Shown here one piece after another: positions 35,330 to 45,987 of a DNA stretch of 64,000 bases; positions within the stretch are counted from its first letter, which is position 1, and each line of letters starts with the position of its first letter. Under the pieces are notes generated by a model, which saw nothing but the letters and a program-made list of their open reading frames with translations, was not told where the DNA came from and searched no databases. Both the position numbers and the translations under genes were made by a program. Source of the stretch: Lolium rigidum (taxonomy: Eukaryota; Streptophyta; Magnoliopsida; Poales; Poaceae); assembly GCF_022539505.1 (NCBI RefSeq), contig NW_025899905.1, positions 1-64,000 of the forward strand, given 5' to 3'.

Positions 35330-35600
35330 AGCTGGTTCGAGTTTTTTCGGAAGAGAGAAGATGCTGGGAGAAAGAGATGAAATAGTGGGGCAAGGAGGGG
35401 CCCACACCACAGGGTGGCGCGCCCACCTCCTTGGCCGCGCCGGCTGGTGGTGTGGCACCCTGTGGTGCCCCACAGGTCATCCTCTGGTGCTCCCAGGTGC
35501 CTCTTCAAAAAATAGGACCAACGGTATAATTTTTGTGAATTTTTGAAAACTTTGAAAAATGCACATTTCTGGGTATTTAGTTTATTATTACTGGCCAGGA
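35330..35600 (-). promoter_or_regulatory. LTR-like GC-rich module upstream of the envelope-position ORF
   Basis: On the minus strand a TCCTATTTT phrase is followed by an imperfect GC-rich palindrome around CAGCCGGCGCGGCC and then a CT-rich leader. The same order (CCCTATTTTCC, palindrome around TAGGCCGGCGCGGCCC) occurs in the LTRs of element B. This suggests an internal promoter-like copy of an LTR module; no canonical TATA box was found here. Confidence 0.4.
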
Positions 35601-35792
35601 AAATTTTGAAATCTCTAATTAACTAAGGAACTTTGAAAAATAAAAGTGCTACAGCAACTAGAGCAAGTGGAGGAAGAAAGAGATGTTGTTTACCCCCTCT
35701 ATGCTTATAAAAAGTATTTGTTAACAAGGTTGATCAAGTCTTGCCACCAAATAAATTTTACATAGCATAAGAAGAAATAAACCTCAAATCAA

Positions 35793-38479
35793 TCATGTTA
35801 CCTTGAATTGTATTGATATGGATCCAATCATAAGAGTTTGATATTCTTCTTTAGGCTCATATATAGGACAATCAATAGTTCCAACTTTGATAGTTCTCAC
35901 ATTAGAAACAGTATTGACTCCACATACTGTATCGATCTTCTTGGGGAAATAGACGGTATGCTCCTTATCATCAACATTGAAAGTAACATTTCCTTTATTG
36001 CAATCAATAACAGCCCCTGCGGTGTTAAGAAAAGGTCTCCCAAGAATAATAGACATATTATCATCTTCAGGCATTTCCAACACAACAAAATCAGCTCAAT
36101 ATCAAGCAGTTAGTAGTAACTTGAACAGGAACATCCTCACATATACCAACAGGAATAGCAGTAGATTTATCAGCCATTTGCAAAGATATATCAGTAGGTA
36201 TCAACTTATCTAGATAAAGTCTCTTGTATAGAGAAAAAGGCATAACACTAACACCGGCTCCCAAATCACATAGAGCAGTTTTAACATAATTATTCTTAAT
36301 AGAACAAGGAATAGTAGGTATACTTGGGTCGCCCAACTTCTTTGGAACCTTGCCATTGAAAGAGTAATTAGCAAGCATAGTGGAAATTTCCTCATTGGGG
36401 ATTTTCCTTTTGTTAGTGACAATATCTTTCATATACTTTGAATAAGGAGGCAATTTAATAGCATCAGTCAAAGGGATTTGCAACAATAAAGGTTTCATCC
36501 AATCACAAAATTTATTATAGTGTTCTTCTTCCTTTGATTTTAATTTCTTAGCAGGAAAAGGCATTTGCTTTTGCACCCAAGGTTCCCTTTCATTACCATG
36601 TTTCTTAGCAATAAAATCTTCTTTAGTATACTTTTTATTTTTAGCATGCTTTTCAGGTTCATCTTCTACCTCTTCTTTTTCAGAAGCATCATTCTTATCA
36701 TTATCATTATCATTATCATTATCATTATCATGTTCATTACCACTTTCAGTTTCAGCATCAGAAATAGAAATACTATTAGGATCATTAACAGGTTCAGAGG
36801 ATTCTACAACATTCTTATGTTTCTTTTTCTTTTTCTTAGATGGAGCACTAGTTTTAGTTCGTTGAGAATCTTGTTCAACTCTTTTGGGATGTCCCTCAGG
36901 ATATAGAGGATCCTGAGTAGAAACACCACCTCTAGTTGTTACTTCATAAGCATGTTTTTCTTTAGAATTATTTCCCAACAAGTCATTTTGCACTTTAGTG
37001 AGTTGATCAATTTGAGTTTGAACCATATGAAAATGTTTAACAAGCATCTTAACATCATTGGAGGTTCTCTCCACAATATCATGCAATTCACTAATAGCTT
37101 GAGAATTTTCCATTAGATGATTCTCTACTCTCATATTAAAATTTTTCTTGCTTAACAATATAATTATCAAACTCATCTAAGCATTGTGCAGGAGGTTTTG
37201 AATACGGAATATCTTCTCTAGTAAAGCGTTGAAGAGAGTGTACCTCAACCATGGATGAAGGGGGAGTTATCTTACATAAATCTTCTATAGGAGGTAAATT
37301 CTTCACATCTTCAGGTTTAATACCCTTCTCCTTAAGAGACTTCTTAGCTTCCCTCATATCTTCATCATTTAATTTAATCATACCCCTCTTCTTCAATATT
37401 GGTGCTGGGGTTGGTTCAGGTGTAGTCCAATCATCATGATTCCGGCCTATTTTAGCCAATAATTCTTCGAACATCGTCCTGGAGTTCTTTTCCCGAAAAC
37501 ACAACCAGCACAACTATCCAGGTATGCCCTAGACTCAATGGTTAGTCCACTATAAAATATATCAAGTAAATCATGCTTTTCCAAATCATGGTCAGGCCGA
37601 GCTCTAATAAGAGAGCAAAATCTCGCCCGAGCCTCGAGCAATTTCTCTCCATCTTCCCGGTCAAAATTATAAATTCTCCGCAAAGCAATATGTTGAGCAC
37701 TGGCAGGAAAGTATTTCCGGAAGAAAACATCAAGCAATTCTTTTGGACTTTTAATAGAATTAGGTGGCAAATTATTATACCAAGTTTTAGCGTCATCCTT
37801 TAATGAGAATGGAAAGATTTTAGCAACAAAATAAGTACGCTTCTTAACATCATCAGAAAACAAGCTACTCGGAGTAGATAACTCAATCATGTGTTCAATA
37901 GCACTTTCTTTTTCAGTACCACAAAAGGGTGTTTTCTCAACAATATCTATATGAGATAAATCAAGAGAAAAATCATAATCTTTATCCTTAATGTGTATAG
38001 GAGATGTGGCAAACTTAGGATCAGGAGACAGTTTATATCTAACAGCATGTTCTGCAAGCAACTTTTTAATTTTTCTTGCATCAGTAGTAGCATTGCATTT
38101 TTCAATAAAATCATCATCAAGTTCCACATAATCTTCATCAAGATCATCACTAGAGTATTCAACAGACTCAGGTGAATTAACAGGTGTAACAGCATTTTCA
38201 TTAGGAGTTTCAGTATTTTCAATTTGTCTAGACCTAGCAATTGTAGCATCTAGAAAAGATCCTAACGAACCATCATTATCAAGCACAGTAGAAGCATCAT
38301 CACAATTATAAGAGGAATTTTCAGATTTAGCGTAAGTACCAAGCATTTGAAGCTTGTGGCGGTGAAACAAGTTTACTTATCACAGATGGTGAATCAAGAG
38401 CAGCAGAGGTACTCGCAGTTGTACCTTTTCTTGTAGTGGATGGTAATATGGCGACCTTAGTATCGCGAGGTTTACCCAT
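35793..38479 (-). pseudogene. gag: Gag-protease of element B
   Basis: Starts MGKPRDTK at 38479, just inside the PBS. The gag core includes TYFVAKIFPFSLKDDAKTWY, VFFRKYFPASAQ and YNFDREDGEKL (retrotransposon gag). Then comes a linker with a long ND repeat from an ATC-ATT microsatellite (about 36690-36730) and a Lys-rich tract. The protease shows ALCDLGAGVSVMP and ILGRPFLNTAGA. Frameshifts near 38350, 37490 and 36095 (the last an extra base between CLIL and the protease C-terminus) break it. It stops at 35793 without entering RT, so the polyprotein was already truncated relative to autonomous Athila. Confidence 0.85.
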
Positions 38480-38536
38480 GATGGAGAATTTGCAGCGAAC
38501 AATATCAATCCAAGTGAACTTCCGAATAAAGCTATG

Positions 38537-38555
38537 CTCCCCGGCAACGGCGCCA
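38537..38555 (-). other. Primer binding site of element B
   Basis: Minus strand TGGCGCCGTTGCCGGGGAG, 11 bp from the LTR, the PBS type common in grass Athila-like elements (believed complementary to a tRNA 3' end, probably tRNA-Asp). Confidence 0.8.
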
Positions 38556-38566
38556 GAAAACAGTCT

Positions 38567-39968
38567 TGATGACCCACAAGTATAGGGGATCGCAACAGTC
38601 TTCGCAGGGTAGTAAAACCCAATTTATTGATTCGACACAAGGGGAGAGAAAGAATACTTGAAAGCCTTAACAACGGAGTTGTCAATTCAGCTGCACTGGA
38701 AATAGACTTGCTCGCAAGAGTTTATCGAGTAGGTAACAGTTTTATAGCAGTAGCAGTAGTGAAATAACAGCAGCAGAGTAACAGAGACAGCAGTAGTGAT
38801 TATAGTAAACATCAGGATTAAAATACTGTAGGCACGGGGACGGATGAACGGGCGTTGCATGGATGAGAGAAACTTATGTAACAATCAAACAGGGGCATTT
38901 GCAGATAATAATAAAACGATATCCAAGTACTAATCAATCAATAGGCATGTGTTCCAATTATAGTCGTACGTGCTCGCAATGAGAAACTTGCACAACATCT
39001 TTTGTCCTACCAGCCGGTGGCAGCCGGGCCTCTAGGGAAACTACTGGATATTAAGGTACTCCTTTTAATAGAGTACCGGAGCAAAGCATTAACACTCCGT
39101 GAACACATGTGATCCTCACATCACTACCATCCCTCCGGTTGTCCCGATTTCGTCACTCGGGGCCATTGGTTCCGGATAGCGACATGTGTATACAACTTGC
39201 AGGTAAGACCATAAACAATGAATATCATGATGAAACAATAACATGTTCAGATCTGAGATCATGGCACTCGGGCCCTAGTGACAAGCATTAAGCACAACAA
39301 GTTGCAACAATATCATAAAAGTAACATCTACGGGATACTAGGCACTATGCCCTAACAATCTTATGACTATTACATGACCAATCCATCCAATCCCTACCAT
39401 CCCCTTCAGCCTACAAGCGGGGAATTACTCACACATGGATGGGGGAAACATGGCCGGTTGATGAAGAGGCGTCGGTGGTGATGGTGGCGATGATCTCCTC
39501 CAATTCCCCGTCCCGGCGGAGTGCCGTAACGGAGACTTCTGGCTCCCGAGACGGAGTTTCGCGATGTGGCGGCGTTCTGGAGGGTTTCTGGCGACTTCGA
39601 CTTCTCCCCGTGCGTTTTTAGGTCGAAGGCAATAAGTAGTCCGAAGGAGGGCGTCGGGGGCCAGCCGAGGCCGCCACACACTAGGGCCGCGCGGCCCCTC
39701 CCGGGCCGCGCCGGCCTAGTGTGTGGGGCCCTCGTGCCCCCAACCTGGCTTGCCCTTCCGGCTCCGTAAGTATTCTCGGGAAAATAGGGCCTTCTGTCAA
39801 AATCCCGAGGTTTTTCCCGAAAGTTGGATTTCTCGCACAAAAACGAGACACCAGAACAGTTCTGCTGAAAACAGCGTTAGTCCGTGTTAGTTGCATCCAA
39901 AATACACAAATTAGAGGCAAAACAATAGCAGAAGTGTTCGGGAAAGTAGATACGTTTTGGACGTATCA
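38567..39968 (-). repeat. 5' LTR of element B (1,402 bp)
   Basis: Same borders as the other LTR, followed by the TSD CCTCC at 39969-39973. Confidence 0.9.
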
Positions 39969-40711
39969 CCTCCATTATAGAAATAATAATGTGAGCAGAA
40001 TGCCTAGCTATGGGATAATACTGATCTAATCTCACATTTGCATTGGCTATGGATTCTAAATCCATGATCGGATGGCATGCTAAAACAGAAGCGAGTGCAA
40101 CTTCAGCTCTAGCAAGAAGTTCTTTACGCATCAAAGATTGAATCTTGACTGGATTTTTGAATCGGGTGAATAAAGCTGACAGAGTTTCAGTTACTGGATC
40201 CAAAGGAAACATGGTTTTCCATACCATAGTTAAATGAGCATAATACTTGTCAAAGTAACAGTGGACCTTCTCAGCTCGATATTCAAATTTTGCCACGATT
40301 ATTGCCTTTGGTCTATTTGACCATAGTTCACACTTCGGGTGAGAACGGTCGGTCATCACTGCAATCTTCTCATGGATCCGTCTGTTTTTTTCTGATTCAT
40401 CGGAAACAACGACTTGTGAAGACAAAGTGCAAGTTAGCCTAAGACCATTTTCAAAAGTATCGATAAAGCAAACAGTATTGATCGCTTACAGCTTAGGCTT
40501 TCGGTAGCCACACGAAGGCGATCTAAAGCATGTTGCTCGATTGCAGTTGCAGTTTCACTCTTTCTCTTCACCAATGCTGCCATACTATGAAGACCAGCTA
40601 TGTCCTTGTTTAGTCAAGAAATTTGATCGCGCATGCGACGTACAAGTTCTGGTTCACCAATAGCAGAAGAATTCAAAGAACCCTCGACTCGGGAAGAAGT
40701 CGAAGGAGTCT
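39969..40711 (-). pseudogene. aORF-2 of Gypsy-2, interrupted by element B
   Basis: Antisense to Gypsy-2. The upstream exon (about 40711-40490) encodes TPSTSSRVEGSLNSS and a Lys/Glu/Ala-rich helix and contains a TGA near 40617. A GTAAGC donor follows SLSC. The next part carries LTMVWKTMFPLDPVTETL and RAEVALASVLACHPIMDLESI, homologous to LSLVYKTMFPRNEAPDTL and the following region of the Gypsy-1 antisense gene. The end is cut at the element B insertion and continues at 30138-30093. Function unknown. Confidence 0.65.
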
Positions 40712-40960
40712 GCAACAAAGTATTCAATATATAGACTCAGAAGATTATCGGCAGAAAACTGTTAGATGGAGAAAACTCCCATCGGGAGCGCACAAAGTAT
40801 CTCAGTCAAAAGAATGATAAACTCCCATCGGGAGTACGCGAAGCATTTTGTTCAAAAGGATGTCCAAGTGCTGGCAACAGAGCTAGCTTAAATTCGCTAC
40901 AAAATAAAAGATCGAATGTATTCAGATTACAACTACAAACTAGTAGGCCAGGCTTAATCA

Positions 40961-42806
40961 AGTGTGTGTTGATGAGCTCGGTGCAGCTTCGGATGCAGTT
41001 TTCTTCTTGTCTTCGTCAACTAATTGAGGGAGTCGGCTGGCGCATAACACCGAGGATTGCTTGAAAGGTTTAAGGTCAATAAGGCAATCATTGGCATCTA
41101 CTGGAAGCACTTTGGATAGCTTCTCCAATTCAGAGCCAAGTCCATGTCCCATCAACAATTGGAAAGTAAGGACTACACCGTAATGATGGGAGCGTCGCTT
41201 CAGTACCTTGATGGCATCAGAAGAGTCAATGAAGAAAGTATCCGTCATTTATCCAAGGGTCTTGTTCTGATCCAACTTCGGAAACATCATCGAAAATAGT
41301 CTCGATAAAGCCCCCCTAGTTTTCTTCAAAAGATCTTGGAGCTGGTTGCTGGATTCAGTTGCAAAAGAAAGAGCATCCGACATCGAGTCCACTCGAAGCT
41401 TGTTTGGACGGTCGACAGGCATGTCGGCAGTACCTAGAAAATTATGAAGAAGCAATTCAACGCAACAGGAAAATATTTTGGAGAAAGAATTATGCAAGTA
41501 TGAAGAAATCTTACTTAGCAAACTCGCAATGGACTCTCGAAGGGCACCTTCCTTTTCATTGGCTTCAATGAAAGCCTTGTGCCTTGCTTCTTGCTCATCC
41601 TTCATTTTGTTCTTCAACTTCTTCAGTTCGTCCTTTAAGCATATGTTCTCACTTTGCGCCTCGGCTGCTAGCTTGTTAGCTTCCAGCACTTGGTCATCCG
41701 AAGCTTTAACAGCTTCACGAAGTTCGATGTTTTCTGATTCTAGTCGAGTAAATTGATCAGCAAAATCCACCGCAGCGTCAACTGTGGCATAAATTGGATG
41801 CAGCAAGGGAATTGAAGGATTATGTCAGAATAAACAACAAGCATATCTTAACCTATACTTGGCTTCCTTCAAAAAGAAGGAAGGTGCTTAAGATCGAGAG
41901 GAGGGCATGCCGAAGTCATAACTATGATGTCCTTCTGGAGGAGGCAAGTTAGACGCCGCACCTCATCTCGAAGATCATCCTCAGATAAATCAGTTGGGTT
42001 GATCCTCGATTTGTCAGTTACACCAGTGTACATCCAGAGTTGATGAACCCTTGACATCACTGGCTGCACACGAAGCTTCAGGAACACTGAGACCACTTCA
42101 GTGCCGCACATCGTCTGACCCCCTGCATTCTTTAGATCCAAGACCTTTTTGTACAGTTGATCAGGTACTGTGCTTTCTTCGGCAGTCAGAGTGTTTTGCC
42201 GGGATTTCTTCGGCACGGCAGCGAGAACATCTTCGAATGGTGGCAGATTGGAGCGCCGTCCTGATACTGGAATACCTCGAAGATAAAACCACTTATGTCG
42301 CCAGCCTTGGACTGACTCCCTCATCGGGAAGTTAAAGTAGTTAACCTCCTTCCCGACGACGAAGCCAACGCCGCCAACCACAGGAGGGCCATCATTGCCA
42401 TTATGGCGCTTGACATAGAAAATCTTCCTCCACAAGCCCCAGTGGGGGTCGATGCCGAGGAAAGCCTCACACAACATGATAAAGATCGAGAGATGAAGAA
42501 TGGAATTGGGAGTCAGTTGCCAAAGCTGAATCCCGTAGAAAAGAGGAGAGAACGGAGAAATTCATGGGCAGGGAGTGAAAGCCTGCGATATAGAAAGGCA
42601 GCAAACATAATAGTAAATCCTTTCGGAGGCCTTGGACGAGAGGCATAACCTGGATGAGCAAAGTCAGATTCAGCAGATGAGATGAGGCCGAGTGACCGCA
42701 TCTTGTTCTCCTCACGCTTTGAGATGGTGGATGCACTCTAGTCAAGACCAACCCGGGCTGCACCTATGGTGGCACTGGAGCCGGTGGATCCCTTCTTCTT
42801 GCCCAT
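40961..42806 (-). pseudogene. aORF-1 of Gypsy-2 (putative gypsy-type transposon domain)
   Basis: Starts MGKKKGSTGSSATIG at 42806 and has an early in-frame TAG. The globular domain contains LSLPAHEFLRSLLF, LCEAFLGIDPHWGLWRKIFYVKR and SVQGWRHKWFYLRG, matching LCEAFLGVQPNWALWKRIFF and QGWRKKWLYI of the Gypsy-1 counterpart (Pfam PF04195-like). A long helical stretch follows (LESENIELREAVKASDDQVLEANKLAAEA), probably a coiled coil, and the C-terminus is at about 40961. Several frame changes with consensus-like splice sites imply introns; frameshifts near 42480-42520 are real damage. The position between integrase and 3' LTR and the orientation are the same as in Gypsy-1. Confidence 0.7.
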
Positions 42807-43772
42807 GGTCGCTGAGCTCGTAGAAGCAGAGGCAATGTCGAGGAGGAGGCAAGGAAAGAAGATGAGCAGTATGGAGACGTAAAAAGTGAAAACATGAAAA
42901 GGTTCCCCATTTATAACAAGGAACGACTGGAGATCGTGGCCGTTATTTTGGCATCGTGGAAAGATGGGCAAGAATCCAATCGTACACGTGTCAACAAGGA
43001 GAGGTGAAACGGCGGCCCATTACTCCCACTACACGCGGAAATCGAGGAGGTGCCTCGGTCAATGCGCAAGGACTAGTCATTTCCTAACTGACCGCGCAGA
43101 AGTAGGTGGGCCCGTTAGGTCACGTCTTGTCAATCGAACCGCCGTAGTGGCCACATCATTAATGATGTCATCAAAAGCATCAGCTCCTCGTGAAGCATCC
43201 AAAGAAGTCTATACCATTCGAGTAGTACAACTTGAGTCTACACACGGTTGCGAGCATCCGTGCCTAGACACGGGGGCTACTCCCATCGGGAGCGCTGGAT
43301 GTGCACCCGATAAAAATTACGGACTCGAAGGATTCAGAAGACCCAGAATCATGCACAGGGACTTGATTCTGAGTAGAGTATTGTTGTTTTGCCATCGGCA
43401 GTCAACCAGCATCGATGGATCGAGTAAAGTTGGGCACGTTACTCAAATCCCTTACGTACTGTCAATTGGCATGACTTTACCCGAAGTTACTGAAGACCCG
43501 ATATACGAAAGATATCGGATGATTTTCATGGCTTGCAAGAACATATCGGCAGCTGAAAAACATTCGAGTGGTACAACTTGAGTCTACACACGGTTGCAAG
43601 CATCCGTGCCTAGATTTGGGGGGCAACTCCCATCGGGAGCGCTGGACGCGCACCCGATAAAAATGAAGCTTTTTCAAGAGATCAAGGTATTCCGAAGATC
43701 CTTGGGCGTTCGACGGAAAACAACTTTAGTCCCTGCCCGAAACTTAACTTCGGCCAGTCACTCGGGGGCTAT
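42807..43772. other. Gypsy-2 3' untranslated region with PPT-like modules
   Basis: No gene. Two long modules (43270-43298 and 43625-43645) combine a G-rich stretch, the TCCCATCGGGA dyad and GCGCTGG, followed by CACCCGATAAAAAT. The true polypurine tract CTCGGGGGCTAT ends at 43772. Confidence 0.65.
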
Positions 43773-44317
43773 TGATGTGGGCATTACCCTTCGGGTAAAC
43801 CATGTTACGTTACCTCTTACGGCCCAACCAGGGGCCCATGAAGATCATCCACCGACTAAGGTGGGCCGCTATGTCGGTTCCGGAAAAAGGGATTTGATGA
43901 ACAAGGCAGGAAGACGAAGAACAACAAAAAGTCTAGAAGTAGAACTCTTTGTAACCTAGTCGTACCCGGACAGAACTCTCGAGACCTGGCTCACAATATA
44001 AGAGCCAGGAGAGGGTCTGCCGAGGGACACACAATCAACATAGCCAGAATCACCGCAAGTCTAGAGCTAGGTCATAAGTAATCTTAGCCGCTCGATGAGA
44101 TCTTAGTCTTAGTCTTCGGTTACCACATTGTAACCCGATAATTTCGATAATCAAGATCAGACAAGTAGGAAGTAAGAGTTTTTACCTTATCGAGGGCCCC
44201 AAACCTGGGTAAATCTCTCTTCTCGTTTGTTTGGTATCCGATGTCTTGTGTCAACCTGCAGGATTCCATCAACCCTAAGTCCCAAAAGGTGGGCATTGCC
44301 GAGGAGTACCCTCGACA
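43773..44317 (+). repeat. 3' LTR of Gypsy-2 (545 bp)
   Basis: Starts TGATGTGGGCATTACCC and ends CCCTCGACA. It differs from the 5' LTR at many positions by eye (about a dozen or more in the first 160 bp), which implies an old insertion. Confidence 0.88.
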
Positions 44318-45133
44318 CCGAGCTTCATCTAATTTTACCTATAGGAGTCCCAGTAGCAAAAAGTGCAAGATAATCATCACGAAGCTCCTTGGGGCAACCT
44401 CGTATTCTCACCCACACCTCTCTCATTTTCCAAGACTTGAGCTCATGAGAAGACCATTCTTCAAAGAAAATAGTGCAATCAGTATCATCTACCTTTATAC
44501 TACCTCCGTTTCAAAGAATAAGGCCACCTCGTTTTATGTGTTTTTTGTTTGACCAAGAATTAATTCAAATATATAAAGATTTTCTGAATAAAATTAGCAT
44601 CATTAGAAAGTACTTTTCAATACGAATCCAACGGTGCTAATTACATATAATATATTCAAGATTTTATTGTTCAATTTTTATGGTCAAAGTTCGTCTTCAA
44701 ATACGTGTGCGTCTTATTCCTTAAAACGGAGATAGTATCATTGATCTTTCTTACCCTTGCGTAATCAGCTTTGGTGGGTAGACAACTTCGAAAACATCGT
44801 CCGCCGACTTGGTACACATAGTGATCAGAGACTCGAGGGAATAAGTGCACACGTGGTGAGTGTATTCTCGAGTTTTTCCATGGCACGTTGAGTCATTGGC
44901 AACTCTGACTATGGGTGCAATTATGAGTGCTGATATGTGACTACGGGTGCAATTATAAATCCTAATCAATTGGCTATAAAGATTCAAATAATATATTTAT
45001 GTCTAGTTGAAGAAAAGAGAATGTAAGTGGACTTTTATGCAAAAGCTAGCTTTGCACGTGCTTCTAGACAAGTTGTGTGAATGAAAGCTAGGTCATCCAT
45101 TCAAAAAGTAGTACATTTTTATAGCCAACTATT
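44318..45133. other. Low-copy flank of the shredded genic region
   Basis: AT-rich, no ORF of note. It contains a Stowaway MITE (44500-44735). About 44890-44950 (GATATGTGACTAC and flanks) resembles 61860-61920, consistent with local duplication. Confidence 0.4.
44500..44735. mobile_element. Stowaway (Tc1/Mariner) MITE, 236 bp
   Basis: Terminal inverted repeats CTACCTCCGTTTCAAAGAA and its diverged inverse TTAAAACGGAGATAG are flanked by TA dinucleotides (44498-44499 and 44736-44737). The CTCCGTTTC core is the standard grass Stowaway end. It has no coding capacity. Confidence 0.9.
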
Positions 45134-45559
45134 GCGAAAACTCTAGAAAAAGGCCGACCTCTGGGAAGGGAAGGCAACTCGCTCCGCACGCGACAAGTGA
45201 GCGCGGTTGTGCCTGTGGAAATCCACAGGAAGTGGTCCTGCACACACGCGTGTCGCAAGGGGGAGCAAGGTGGGTATGGGGGAGGAGAGAGAAGACTGGG
45301 TTGTGTCAGTTTTTCTCTTTTTCTTTTAGATTCGTTTTTAAAAAATGAAATATCTTGCGAACCGTAATTCCAAATTGCGAACCGTTTTCACTTTTGAGAT
45401 CCTCGCGTCGAGATCTTCAAAACTAGATCCCATGTTGATAGGTTTGGAGATACTTTTTTTCGTACTTCCAATAATATTATGATTGTACCTGTGGTGTGTA
45501 CCTAACTGTACTCGTGTTTCAACTGATAAGTACTTCTGTTTTTAGTTTATTTGGTGCAA

Positions 45560-45987
45560 TTTTTCCCTTTACTCGCTAACTGTACTCGCCCGTGTGTGGG
45601 ATTGTACCTGTACTTACGCGCGACTGTACCTGCTCGTGTGCGCCACTGTACTTCGTACATGTACTTGATTGTGTTCACGGCCGTACACTGCTCGTATGCG
45701 TGTTTGTACCTGCTCGTCTGCGTGACTGTACTTGTACTTGCTCATGTGTTCAACTGTACTCGTGTGTTGTGCTTGACTGTACCTGCTCGTGTGCACGACT
45801 GTACCTGCTCGTGTGCGTGACTGTACTTGTACTCGTCTGTGTGTTCAACTGTACTCGTGTGTTGTGCGTGACTGTACCTGCTCGCGTGCACGACTGTACT
45901 CGCTCGTGTGCGTCACTGTACTCGCACGTCTACGCGACTGTACTCGTTGGTCTGCTCGACTGTACTCGATCGGGTGTATCAATGTAC
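45560..45987. repeat. GTAC-rich minisatellite in the outer MULE
   Basis: About 20 irregular units of 19-26 bp on the theme GACTGTACCTGCTCGTGTGC run up to the nested MULE. Related phrases (GCGTACTCGCG) continue beyond it at about 50130-50270. Frames through it give Cys/Thr/Val-rich artefact peptides. Confidence 0.8.

Larger units (their letters stand above)
30139..39968 (-). mobile_element. Element B: complete Athila-like retrotransposon with gag, protease and envelope-position ORF but no RT or integrase (9,830 bp)
   Basis: LTRs at 30139-31541 and 38567-39968 are flanked by the perfect TSD CCTCC (30134-30138 and 39969-39973). The minus orientation is fixed by the PBS at 38537-38555 and the polypurine tract at 31542-31557. 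On the minus strand the order is gag (from 38479), protease (to 35793), a GC-rich promoter-like block (about 35600-35330), then an Athila ORF-1-like gene (35010-34237). No RT, RNase H or integrase motif is present anywhere, so the element depends on others for replication. Sabrina-type grass elements share this gag (recalled, not searched). Confidence 0.9.
24000..44317 (+). mobile_element. Gypsy-2: Tat-like Ty3/Gypsy retrotransposon interrupted by element B
   Basis: LTRs at 24000-24539 and 43773-44317 start TGATGTGGG and end CCCTCGACA. A PBS follows the 5' LTR and a CTCGGGGGCTAT polypurine tract precedes the 3' LTR. Flanking bases are CCCAG (left) and CCGAG (right), a TSD with one mismatch. 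Inside are remnants of gag, protease, RT, RNase H and integrase on the plus strand, then two antisense genes, the distal one cut by element B (30139-39968). Without element B the element is about 10.5 kb. Its LTRs differ visibly by eye, so it is older than A and B. Confidence 0.88.

Noticed and set aside
39406..39840. ORFs in the LTRs of element B (also 31002-31413)
   Set aside because: LTR regulatory sequence read in frames; both strands open because of GC-rich composition.
23995..44322. Exact TSD for Gypsy-2
   Set aside because: The flanks CCCAG and CCGAG differ at one of five bases, so the duplication is accepted only as a diverged TSD and not as an exact one.
45560..45987. Possible CRISPR-like array
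   Set aside because: Units are irregular and contiguous without unique spacers, and the DNA is a plant nuclear transposon.
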